Under the pieces are notes generated by a model. It was not told the origin of the DNA and ran no database searches. It worked only from the letters and a program-made list of their open reading frames with translations. A program made the translations under genes and the position numbers. A stretch of DNA of 64,000 nucleotides from Brevipalpus yothersi (lineage: Eukaryota > Arthropoda > Arachnida > Trombidiformes > Tenuipalpidae): positions 325,380 to 389,379 of the forward strand of contig QZCP01000834.1 of the NCBI GenBank assembly GCA_003956705.1, read 5' to 3'. Shown in pieces: positions 12,401 to 23,007 of the stretch (its first letter is position 1; each line of letters opens with the position of its first letter).

Positions 12401-13250
12401 ATAGAAAGAGCTAACTTAACTTTAGCTGATCATATCAGATGTAAGTTCACTGAAAATGAAAGAAAAAAATCATGGGCCTCATTAGCTCGAGAATGTGTGT
12501 ATGAATACAACAATACTGTTCACGATTCCACAAAATACTCCACTAGATTTCTCCTAACCAAAGACTGTACCTTGGAATCAAACTGAATGAAAAATTAAAT
12601 CTTTCCGAGGCTTGTGAGAAAGCGAGATTGAGTAGCAAGAAGAATCATGAGGTGAACAAAAAATATTACGATCAGAAACATAAGAAACCTAATTTCAATG
12701 TAGGTGATCAAGTATTGAATCGAAACCCTGGACTCCGGAAATTTGAGCCAAGATTTCTTGCACCAGTCAAAATACTAGAGAAATCATCTGAGAATCCATA
12801 TTGTCTCGATATTCCAAGAAGTATGAGAATGCATAATATTCTCAATGCTTGTCAAATGCTACCCTCCAGAACTATCTAACCTCAACTATTTAATCTTTTG
12901 ATGAATTGGGTTTTCATGAAATTTTGTAATTCTGAAATGAATTTGTATCTCTCATATTGTATTGTTCATCATATACCCCATGTGCTCCGAGCAACTAAGC
13001 CAAGGTTAAAGAGAAGGGATGCGAAGGGATTCTCCTTCTTTCTTCCTCTCTCTTCTCCATCTTTCTTCGCCTTCGGCTCTTGACCGGAGCTCAATTCCTA
13101 GAACGCATCGCACACCGATTCTCGACTCCTTGACACAAAGAACTGGTCAGAAAACCAGTACCAGGAAAGAGAAGAAAGGCACTTCGGTTTTAGACTTTGA
13201 TGACTGGAGTTTTCTCGTATATATTGTGAATCTCTGGTTTAAATGAATTG
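9467..13250 (+). mobile_element. Decayed Ty3/gypsy LTR retrotransposon (gag-RT-RNase H-integrase)
   Basis: Plus-strand element in the usual gypsy order. 9467-9739 is a gag N-terminus with PSFSGRNVND and a Trp-Phe segment. 9740-10500 has no recognisable protease or RT fingers, so that part is deleted or replaced. 10510-10870 is the back half of reverse transcriptase (NFDEHLDHLKKIFQ, then KSLQQLLGKINYNRKFIPD). After a SINE, RT/RNase H resumes at 11221 (FEWNEDCQKAFETVKK). The tether ends near 11700 (EADALSRNP). Integrase follows with its HHCC zinc-binding segment (HHELGH ... CSVCQQ), a broken core, and the C-terminal part at 12628-12879. Multiple stops and frameshifts make it dead. The segment 12880-13200 is shared with the second copy at 34.9 kb, so it belongs to the element's 3' part. 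No LTR pair could be defined. Confidence 0.85.
10866..11209 (-). mobile_element. tRNA-derived SINE inserted in gypsy RT
   Basis: On the minus strand the element begins with a tRNA-like head: box A TAGTGGTTAAGG (plus 11181-11192) and box B GGTTCGAGTTC (plus 11144-11154), at Pol III promoter spacing. It ends in CCTTTTAAAAAA next to the target. It is flanked by an exact 11-bp direct repeat, AATCCATTATT, at 10855-10865 and 11210-11220. The flanking gypsy RT frame reads NPLF on both sides, so removing the element and one repeat restores continuity. This is a clear retroposition signature. Length about 344 bp, with a GC-rich body unlike the host sequence. Confidence 0.88.
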
Positions 13251-15075
13251 AATATCTAATTGTGATGAAGTATAGCAGCTTCATCATTAGCATTGCTCCA
13301 GGCTCATGAAAGCCCTGATTTTAATTAGAAAGATAATGGCAATAATATTGCAACACGTAAAATTTCTCAATTACTTTCTTGCTAGATAGATACGTTGTTG
13401 CAAGGCCAAAGTCCAACGATGAATTAATTAGTGCAGATCATTACCGTTTCCTCCTGCATCCTAACCAATGCAAGGGTTATTTTTATAACCTTCGAGATGC
13501 TTCGATCGAAGCTTCTAGAAGCCTCAAAAATAGTATATAATGAGAGCTCTGATCAAAAGAAAAATCACTTGGATCTCAGACTCTACACCGATAAGGTTAG
13601 TGTCTGCTCGCAGGCTTGGCCAGTGATGGCTAGCTCACGAGCATTCTTTTCTATCTTATTCTTTTACTATACTTTTCTATTATTCCCCATTACTACGAGT
13701 CACTGTTAGTCGCTAGGCTCTGTTAGAACAGTTCATTGGAACTGTTCTACATATGTTAACTTTATGATATCCCTTTTTGCAATAAACTTATTTAACCTCC
13801 AGTCAGGTCCCAGAAACGCCTTTCCATTTAGTTTCATTCATACAGGTTCATCGACATTTATAATATCGGTTCAAGTCCTCATTTAGAGCGCTAGAGAGAG
13901 AAGAACTGTCATAGAAACCTTTCCTAGATATTAGTCATTACCTTCAATTATATACATAGTTAGTGTAACTAGATTTAATCGTTAGAATAGTTAGAAATTC
14001 GATTTCTTCAACCCAGAGTAGATTGAAGGGCGCATCTCCGTCATGTCCGGGTATGTCCGGGTTTCTTTTCTATCAGGATACAGGTTCATAGAATTAGGTC
14101 CAGCTCTTAAACGATTGATCCGAATTTACGGAAACTCGTTCAGCATAGTGAGTAATGATATATCTTCAATATAGAATAGTCTCAATCAGATCGACCGAGT
14201 AGAACCCTAGAAAAACGAGAACAAAAATAGACCTCATCCTACCTCATCCGACCTCATCCGATTTTGAGTTCTGATGCGCGTTAAGTTTCTCTATCCTTAT
14301 CTTCTCGGAATTCAATTCTAATAACGAGATAAACTAATATAGCTACCTATTTATGTCTCGTTATATAATTATTATTGCTAAATACCCTATATGGTTCCAC
14401 TGACCTCTATTTTTTCGAGCATTTCTGGATACTATCAATAGATAAAGGAGAGGTATCTGGTCGTATTCTGATTTACCTGCCGTTGAAACTTTCTGAGGAT
14501 CAACGAGCGGAAAATCATTTCCTACCTCTATTTTCGCTCATTCAAAGGTACCAGTGATTGGAAGATTTTATCTTCTAAGCTAATTTCGATATCTACATAG
14601 AAATCCTGCCAGAAAACATTCTAGAACAATTTTCGAGATAAGATCTGATCTCCAGGTCTCTCTTTCTAATCTGGTATTAAACAAATCTGACCACATTCTT
14701 GACTCTGGATTCAGAGTTGTTGCAAGAAGTTCAGTTCAGATCAAAAAAAATACGGAATCTCGGCCAATCTCGGAAATGGTCTTCCTTCCAACCACGAAGA
14801 TCCGAATTCTTGCAAGTGAGTCAGATTAAGTGGATAGAATTTATTTTCATGTTAAGAGGCTTTGATCATCTATCCTACTGAGTGGTCATGAATCTGTAAC
14901 TGCTTGCTTCTCATTAGACCCAGAAAATGTAAAACATACCTCTGAGGGCAATGTAGACATCAAAACTACCAGGACGCTTCTCTTCTTTTATTCTATTGAA
15001 TTATAAGACTCGACGTATTATGCCACTTTAACCACGAGCAAACTCGAGAACGACCAGGGATTTGGAGCTATCAAG
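13251..15075. other. Intergenic sequence and 3' flank of the first receptor copy
   Basis: No gene supported. From about 14.38 kb the text resembles the 3' flanks of the array copies (compare 21.03, 25.97 and 40.02 kb: a segment around GAGCATTTCTGGA). A three-unit tandem repeat of about 10 bp (cctcatccga-like) lies at 14227-14262. Confidence 0.5.
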
Positions 15076-15079
15076 TATC

Positions 15080-15613
15080 GTGACTTGACTGGGTGGACAC
15101 TTTCCCTGCATTTAAGTATTCTTTCCTTTCTTGATCGCTTCTTCCAGTGTTGATATTCAAGATGCTCGGAACCCTGTATCACGAGCAAATACTGGAAATT
15201 CCACCGACGACTGGGAAAAACCAAGTAGATTCGATTGTGTCGATGACGATGTGGAAGATTCATTCGCTGAGCTATGAGGAGCTGATAGGTGGAATGGAAA
15301 TTGATGAAATTATGGCTAATTGAAATTGTCGACTTTATAACCGTCAACGATTACCACGCCAGAAGTAAAACTTTTCTTCTTTCTCCATCACAAAGCCTTG
15401 AAGACGATTCCGGGATCTGAAGCTTCCTGAGCCAAATTCTCGACAGCCTTCGATTCCAGTCAAGTTATTAGGTCGAAAGAAATAACAATTGCCATCCGAG
15501 TAAAAGAACAATCCATATTGACCACATTCTTCAAACGCGAAGCTCTCAAGACCACCAAAAAAGCTGAATAATATTGAACATATTTCAATAGAGATCGAAG
15601 CACATCCAACTAT
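15080..15613 (-). pseudogene. PSI/IPT-like receptor copy 0, internally deleted pseudogene
   Basis: Minus-strand relic of the family. 15613-15355 matches the first half of exon 1 (ESFAFEECGQYGLFFYSDG, then YFF and a Cys-rich stretch) and then jumps straight to the end of exon 2. A phase-1 donor (G|GTAATCG) and a standard acceptor at 15281 join it to a tail exon related to those of copies 2-4. Three lesions are visible: the start codon corresponding to copy 4 is ATA at 15611-15613, most of exons 1 and 2 is deleted, and the tail exon has a TGA at 15156-15158. The deletion happens to preserve frame and splice phase. Confidence 0.85.
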
Positions 15614-16246
15614 GTTCTAACTTAAGAGCTTTGATCATCAATCTCAACTCAATGAATTGACTTGATGAGCTAGGAGTGAGATAGAATCAGTTGATACAAT
15701 CAAGATGATTCCAATTTATTAGGTCAATTCGAAAAATCAGTCGATGAATGAATCATCAGTGAAAATAATAGAATTATCATTCTGGCTGGATGATCTCTGC
15801 TGCCTTAACTCTTCGAGCCCATTTGATTTGCCCCAAATATTTCTTCAGGTCTCTTATTGAAACCTTAATCAAGAACTTCAATGGGATATTTTTAATTCAT
15901 CAGATATCATATTCCATACAATATGGATGAGAGTCAGCTGTTGAAAAAGTCTCACCCGACCACATCTATGATCTGGAAACCTTCAGGCATCAAACGAGAC
16001 TAATCGAATAAAGGAGGTAATATTTTAATAATGATGGGAGATAAATACAAGATTGGGAATAATGAATATCATTTTTGATATTTCAACCTATTCAGAACGT
16101 GAAAATTACAATGCGTATGATTTTGGACGAGGCAGATGTCTCTTGTGCATTAAGATAAGAATCTTTCTTCTTGATATATACATGTACTTGGGAATTTTGA
16201 TTCATGATTCGGGACTCACAGCCTGGTCAAGCTGGGAAAAGTGAGG

Positions 16247-18059
16247 TTATAGAGATATTTTCGATTGTTCCACCGAGGGAACAAAAGGACCAATAGAGCT
16301 TTGTGGAGCTGCATGTCCTGGAAGAATAAGAAATCATCATCATCATGTCGAGTTACGATTTTTCATAACATACCTTCAGAATTGTCAGACGATTTTCTAC
16401 TCCTTATTGCAGTAAGAGCAACAAAAACAATAAGAATCAGAAAGAGAACAGAAATGACAAGCCAAGGGATCAGAAAAAAGTACGGTCGGTCTTTGGTCAA
16501 ATCTCTCAGATTCAGTCGAACTAGGCTATTTTCGATTAGTTCATTATCTATCTCGAGAAATAGATCAATTTCCCCAGCTGTCCAATTAGCTAGTATGCTT
16601 TCAGAAGGCTGGAAAATTACTTCATGATCTTGAATAGAGTTATTCTCAATTCTATCTTTTCCAGCTGTCAACAGGTGCACTTTCATGCCACTGTTCGTTA
16701 GACGTACACCTTTGACATGTATCACAAGTGTGTCATCACTTTCACTTATATTCCCCAAATATATGCATTTCTTGAATGGCTTCTGAGATTTACTCCGAAG
16801 GCATTTCTCACCATCCCATGAACAGTATTGACCAGAATAAAAAACAGCCAAATGACAGCCATAACAATCATTCATCAGGAAGCATGTTGCGACAAAATGA
16901 GATTCGAATTTGAAAGAAGCAATTGGACTAGCTAAAGAAACGGAGGCAGTGTGAACACCCAGTCTTCTGAGGTAAACGAACGGGAAAAGTTCATAGGATG
17001 GTGAGAAGCCATCTGAGCATACAGCAGTACGAGATCCATTTTTTCCATCTTGAACACTGCAGCCGGTAACATTATGCGCCGAATAGGGGATGTCAGGAAT
17101 GACCAGATACCAAGTTTCTTCATTCTTGAGGGTGAAAATGAACGCTCGCAGCTTGTATGGATATCGTATTATGATGGAGTGCTTCCCATCGCCTCTTTTT
17201 AGTAGGGATTTGAATTCTAGCGAGTGAGTCGGATGGAGTGCATATGATGTATTCCCTTGTTCAACAGCTTCGAAAATGCTCGGTATGGAGTAAACATAAA
17301 TCTGTACCTGCTTGCTTTCCTTGTTTTGTATCAGGAAGAATTTCTCATTTTCACATGATTGAAAGCTGCTCTGAATAGGTCCTAGAATCTGGTCCTGTGG
17401 TAATCTAATTGAGATTCTCCCTGATTTGGTGGTATCTAATGTGGAAAAAGAGGATTATGACATAAATTGTTTCAAGTTTTATCATCCATAGTCAATGTAC
17501 CGTTGTTGGTGTAGAAGAATTTCAAAGACTTGTACTCCTCAATTAGGAGTAAAAACCAGGATGATCCAGCATCTGATACTCCGTCTAAAACTTCTCGTCC
17601 ATCAACATCGTTCAATTTGAAGCCATTTAGAAAAATTCTATTTAAATACACTGCAAAACACAGCTCAGATAAAGTTAAAACTACCTTCATATCGAAATCA
17701 CTATAATTTCCAGGACACTTCTTCTCTTGTATCATATTTGACATGTGAGGCTTGACATAATAAGCCACTTTTCTCTGCTGGACATCAGACCAGAAGTAAG
17801 AATTTCCTCCTTTTTCCATTACTAGGCCTTGAAGACGATCGAGGGGTCTATGGGTTCCTGGATCAAATTCTCGACACCCTTCAATTCCAGTCAAGCTAGT
17901 AGGTCGAAAGAAATAACAGCCTCCCCCCGAGTAAAAGAACAAACCATATTGACCACATCCTTCGAATGCGAAGCTTTCAAAAGTACCAAATAAGTCGAAC
18001 AAGATTAGAAACAATTTTCCCACATCATTTTGAGCGTATCCAAGCATTAGAATCAACAT
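16247..18059 (-). CDS. PSI/IPT-like single-pass membrane protein, copy 1
   Basis: Three exons on the minus strand: 18059-17501, 17435-16374 and 16308-16247, joined by 65-bp GT..AG introns, both phase 1, giving 560 aa. The start ATG at 18059 is shared with copies 3 and 5. Residues 1 to about 30 are a hydrophobic signal peptide ending near ESFAFEGCGQ. The ectodomain has several Cys and Asn glycosylation sites. Near residues 371-410 is a PSI-like module (C-x5-C-x2-C, then CSWDGEKC). An IPT/TIG-like segment with VKGVRLTN follows, then a transmembrane helix at about 508-530 (LIPWLVISVLFLILIV). The tail is short: the TM-proximal end of exon 2 (SDNSEG-type) plus exon 3, APQSSIGP..., about 20 aa. All frames are open. 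Role unknown; probably a cell-surface receptor or adhesion molecule. Confidence 0.85.
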
Positions 18060-21000
18060 CAGAGTCTAATCATCCAAACTGTGATACCTCATCATCACGA
18101 ATACATTTGATGAATTTCAAGCTTAAATTATATCAACAAAATAAATCATCACATCCTGAAATGAGTGAAAGTGAGTAGCTCAATAGACGAATTTTTTTTC
18201 TCGATTAATAAATACCCAACACACACATTCACTTCAGTAAAACTAGATGTTATTGTAGATCAGTTCGAGAATTTTCAATGAAAATTATCGAATCCAGAAA
18301 AAATTCCCAAAAATCTAATAATAATAACATTGTTGCAAAATCTCCATCAAATATGCCGCCAAATAAATTCATTTTCAAATCTGAAAATACTTGGAAAGTC
18401 AGAGTTCTGAGTTGGAGTGGAAATGACTACTTTTCTTTTCTCAAATATGGGCCCTTCTCAATTGTTGTTGACTAGTCGTGCGAAAATATGTAGTTAACAA
18501 TCGAGATTAAATAGCATCAACGCTGTTTGAGAGGTAAATCGGGGACTGATAAACATAAGTGCCTGTCATGTTAACAGAAAATATCCGAAGAAATCAGAAG
18601 ATGCTTCTCCGTGCCCATTCGTTAGGTGATCTATTTTCAATGAAAGTTCCCATGAAGCTGAGAAGAACATGGGGAGTTAAAAATAAGAATGAAATAGGCG
18701 AGATAGATTCTATGGAGGTAATCAGACGAATATTGGTGAGAAAGCCTAGATAAATGAAGATACGCAGCTTGTCAAAGGTAGGAATGGCTGACCAGATTGA
18801 TGCACTGTATTATTCGGATGTCTTTGATTCCATCATAGATCATCGCTCAATTAGATTCATGTTTCAATTGAGGTAATCGGAATTTGCAGCACAAATGTCT
18901 ATTTAAATGTGTTGGACCAGGTACATCAACGAAATATCCCGATTTTACCTGGAACACAATTGCTTTCAACACCTAATGAGGGGTTTAATTGGTTGGATCA
19001 AAGAGAGGCCATCTCACTCTGATAATGATTGTAAAGAACTGATATTCAAAAAAACAGACCACGAAGGATCTTTTATCACTCACTTCAAGTACGAGATACA
19101 TGAGCACCAAATGCCTTCTAGTGTATATGAAGCCATGAGGCAAGCAGGTGGATACAAATAGAAGCATAAATTCCCTCATAGAACAGAGATCATAGCCTAG
19201 TAAATTTTTACAGATCACCACATAAGAAGATAGATTAGGTTTTTCTCTCAGTAATCGCTCCAATTTTGATAGTCGTATGAATGTGTCGCTTGTTTCGTAG
19301 GATGAGTTCTCAGATAACTTTTCTTCACTCTCTTTGAGTCAATAGAGACATCTCTCAAAATTTTTAAGCTTCCCAAGATAATTCGATGATAGAGTAATTG
19401 CGAGCATTCATGAGTGATAATCGTGGTTCTCATCATACAGATTGAATCTAGGTATTCCAGCTCCCAAACCATCGTCTTCTCAGCTCACGGCACGTGATAT
19501 GAGCCTGAAACCTGAAAATCACAAACATAACCAACCCTGAACTTCGAAAGACTGAAAATTGATTTCATCAGCCCACAAAAAGGGACAGATTTTGGAGAAG
19601 CAAAATTATCCCCTCAAAGAGTACTCACATGGTGAATGCAAGCAAAAAAATCGAGTTCCTGACATTCAGAGAGTGTACTGGTTCATGCAAACTCAGGACC
19701 TCAAGAAGGTGGGACATAATTGTGGAAATTGGTTCTTTGATTGAGTAAACAGTAGTGGAAGCAAGACTCGGGCCTCATTCTCGTACTAGGAGTAATCATT
19801 CATCTCTGTATCGGAGTCGGAATGGAAATTGATTGATCTGTCATGATTTTCGTTGATCAATCTCAATTTCATTATAATCACATACAGAAACATTAGCTGA
19901 TGATGGAATTTTATGGACGATGAAACTCTTAATGATTGTTTTTGTCAGAATTTTTCCTAGGGGATTTGCAAATGAATTTAATTATAGTGGCATGGGATGG
20001 GGATTTCCGATTTTTCCTCATAGTATGGATAGCTTCTGATATCTAGCCTCAGGGCAGCTTTGTAAACTGAAATGATTAGAATATCTAGAGGCTGATGACA
20101 GTTGGTAGTCTGCGGAGGTATAATTTCATGACAAACGTTGGAACTTCTCAACTTCCTCAGTTTTGTGAGAGGCAGAATCCTTGAGAATCAGGAGCGATTT
20201 AGGTGGTGCATGAAGTATCAGGACAGATCCAATCTGGTCTAACATAAGTTCTCATCTATAGCATGCAGCATTCATATGCAGCTACCAAAATTATATTAGA
20301 AGGCAAAATAATTTTCAGAACTTTTTTCAAACTTTTCAGTTTAGCATGTGCCCATCTTGAAATATTTTATTAAATATATCTATGAAGAATTCTAGAATAC
20401 ATATCAATTCTAACCTCAAGTTTCATTGAGCTCATTTTCTCTATTGGATGTGTATCTCCACCGCTGGAAGAGCCTTGAAATCTTTATGTCTCTCTGAATT
20501 TTTCCTTGTGATCTCAATGACTTTTTCCACTCTCACACTGACATCTATTCTTCCATTTACTTTACAGAACGATTCCCTCATTTTCTCACAAACTCTCTGA
20601 ATTCTCACACAATCGGGAAGAAGTTTTAGTACCACCCTCACCCTAACCCCAGGAGTGGGATGCCTGACACATGTGATATAACAGACCTAGCAAACCTTTC
20701 TCATACTTTTCAAAGACTAATCAATGAAGAAGGCTCGGTGTCAACCGATAATGCGAACTAGAACTCTATGAGTCTGTCCACTCCCCGCTCAAGGAAGAGA
20801 TTGCGGTATTTCAGAGCAAGAACCTAGAATTCCGCCGGCTAGGAACTTTTTCGAGAATTTGAGTTCCCAAAATAATTCTGGCTAGTCTATCTGGGATTAC
20901 CTTGAGAGAAGTTCTACTCAAATCCCAGCCAATTTATGGTATAGATGGATTTCCTCAAAAAAATGGCTGTTTCTCAGATTTTTGTCTGTAATTTTTTCTC

Positions 21001-21602
21001 GAGAACGTAAGCTTTCAGCCCATAACTCTCTTTTACACAGAGCTGACCTCTATTTTCGGGAGCATTTCTGGACGCTGGATTATAATAGGTACCTGAATGA
21101 TCTGATTTACCTGGCTAATTTCAAATTCTACATAAAAATCCATGCCGGAAAATATGTTTTGGAGAATTTTTGAGATAAGCTCTGATCCTTAGGTTCGTTT
21201 CTCTTTATCTTACGTTAGATCTGAGAGCATTTTCGACTGGAGATTCGGAGTTTTCGCCAGAAATTCGGTTGAAAATCGAAAAAATAATAGAAATGGCCGA
21301 ATTTCGGATATGTTCTCTGTTCCCATGATCCAGATTCGAATACTAGCAAATGAGTCAGATTGATCTTCTTGTTCAGTAGCTCTGTTGTTTCTGGAACTGG
21401 AACGAACATAAATCTGTATCTGTTTGCTCTCCTTCATATGAAGAAAACATATCAAGGATTAAATTTTGGATATCACCATAATGGAGGCATAGTAATTTCC
21501 AGGGCCTTTCTCATTTTCTTTTCTATTGGATTTGCAAGGCTTGACGAATAATATCACTTCTTTTGGAGCGAACCCAAGACCCACCGTGGATGTGGAATTC
21601 CA
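18060..21602. repeat. Duplicated spacer between receptor copies 1 and 2
   Basis: Non-coding spacer shared in segments with the spacers of other copies. 18150-18760 recurs at 23250-23880, 28640-29260 and 45000-45760 and includes the shared phrase GCCGCCAAATAAATTCATTTTC. 18907-19161 carries a decayed plus-strand coding relic (KYEIHEHQMPSSVYEAMRQA) that recurs at 29436-29768. 19559-19744 recurs near 24460-24660. 20431-20860 recurs at 25366-25770. The relics are broken and I do not recognise their protein families. Confidence 0.7.
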
Positions 21603-22897
21603 CTAAATATCATCACTTGACTGGGTGGACGCTTTCTTCGCATTGGAGTATTCTTTTTCTTTCTTGATCGCTTCTTCCAGTGTTGATATTCGAGATGCTC
21701 GGAAGCCTGTATCACGAGCAAATACTGAAAATTCTACCGGCGACTTGGAAAAACCAAGTAGATCCGATCGTGTCGATGACGATGTAGAAGATTCAGCCGC
21801 TGAACTGTGAGGAGCTGATAGGTGGAATGGAAATTGATGAGATTATGGTTAGTTGAAATTGTCAAATTTCAACCATCAACTATTACCTGTATAATATTGG
21901 GACAATTTTCGAAATGCAAATATGAGCAGAAGAATGATCATGATGAGAACGATAAGCCAAGGGATCAGTTGTGAATCTGATGGTGACTCGCCCGTGTATT
22001 TTAAACTGAGTTGAACAACACTGTTTTCAATTATATCATTATCTATCACGAGAAATAGATCAATATTTCCAGCTGCCCAATTGGCTAGTATACTATTAGG
22101 GGGCTGAAAAATTGCTCCATGGTCATGGATGGAGAGAGGCTTGATCTTAATTTCATCTGGGGCCAAGATATGAACTTTCATGAACGTGTTCGTTAGACGT
22201 ACTCCTTGGACACATACCTCAAGGATACCATTATTTTCACTTATCTTCGTTGTGGAGACACATTCCTTGAATGACTCTTGGAAATTGCTTGGGATGCATT
22301 TTTCACCATCCCATGAACAGTATTCACCAGGATGAAAGACAGCCAAATGACAGCCATAACAATCATTCATCAGGAAGTATGTTGCGGAAAAGTGAGATTC
22401 AAATTTAAAAGTTGAATTTGGGCCAGATAAATTCTCGAAGGCAGTATGAACACCCAGTCTTCCAAGATGTACGAAGGGAAAAAGTTCATAGAATGGAGAG
22501 AAGCTATCCGAGCATACTGCAGTGTGAGATCCATTTCTACCGTCTTGAACGTAGCAGCCGGTAACATTATGAGCCGAATAGGGGATGTCAGGAATGATTA
22601 GATACGCCATTTTTTCATCCGTGAGGGTGAAAAGGAACGCTCGCAACTTGTATGGATATCGTATTATGATGGAGTGCTTCCTATCGCCTCTTTTTAGTAG
22701 GGATTTGAATTCTAGCGAGTGAGTCGGATTGAGTGGATATGATGTATTCCCTTGTTCAACAGCTTTGAATATGCTCGGTATGGAGTAAACATAAATCTGT
22801 ACCTGCTTGCTTTCCTTGTTTTGTATCAGGGAGAATTTCTCATTTTCACATGATTGAAAGCTGCTTTGAATAGGTCCTAGAATCTGGTCCTGTGGTA
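21603..22897 (-). pseudogene. PSI/IPT-like receptor copy 2, 5'-truncated
   Basis: Exon 2 (about 22897-21887) and exon 3 (21814-21603) are open and spliceable, encoding the second half of the ectodomain, the PSI-like module (CYGCHLAVFHPGEYCSWDGEKC shortened here to its pattern C-x2-C...CSWDGEKC), the IPT-like segment, a transmembrane helix and a 70-residue tail starting APHSSAAESS. Exon 1 with the signal peptide is absent: homology to the other copies stops at about 22897, exactly where an inverted-repeat element starts, and shared spacer resumes near 23250. Without another first exon it cannot make a secreted or membrane protein, so I call it a pseudogene, but every remaining codon is intact. 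Confidence 0.75.
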
Positions 22898-23007
22898 AAT
22901 TAATTATCTGATATAGAGACCTGAATTCTCGAAAAATTTTCTCTTATTCTTCAGGTTGTAGATTATATTTTCCGAGAATTCAGGTGCATATATCAGATAA
23001 TTAATTT
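22897..23007. repeat. Foldback (inverted-repeat) element
   Basis: Two arms of about 45 bp in inverted orientation with a loop of about 20 bp. Each arm reads AAATTAATTATCTGATATA, three differing bases, then ACCTGAATTCTCG. It could fold into a long hairpin and looks like a small MITE or foldback element. It sits at the break in receptor copy 2. Confidence 0.75.

Noticed and set aside
14227..14262. Short direct repeats considered as a CRISPR-like array
   Set aside because: Three adjacent units of about 10 bp without spacers in a eukaryotic genome; a simple tandem repeat.
16932..17123. Minus-strand frame in copy 1 suggesting a frameshift
   Set aside because: Reading the correct frame from 17435 to 16374 showed it open throughout; the listed frame is a shadow.
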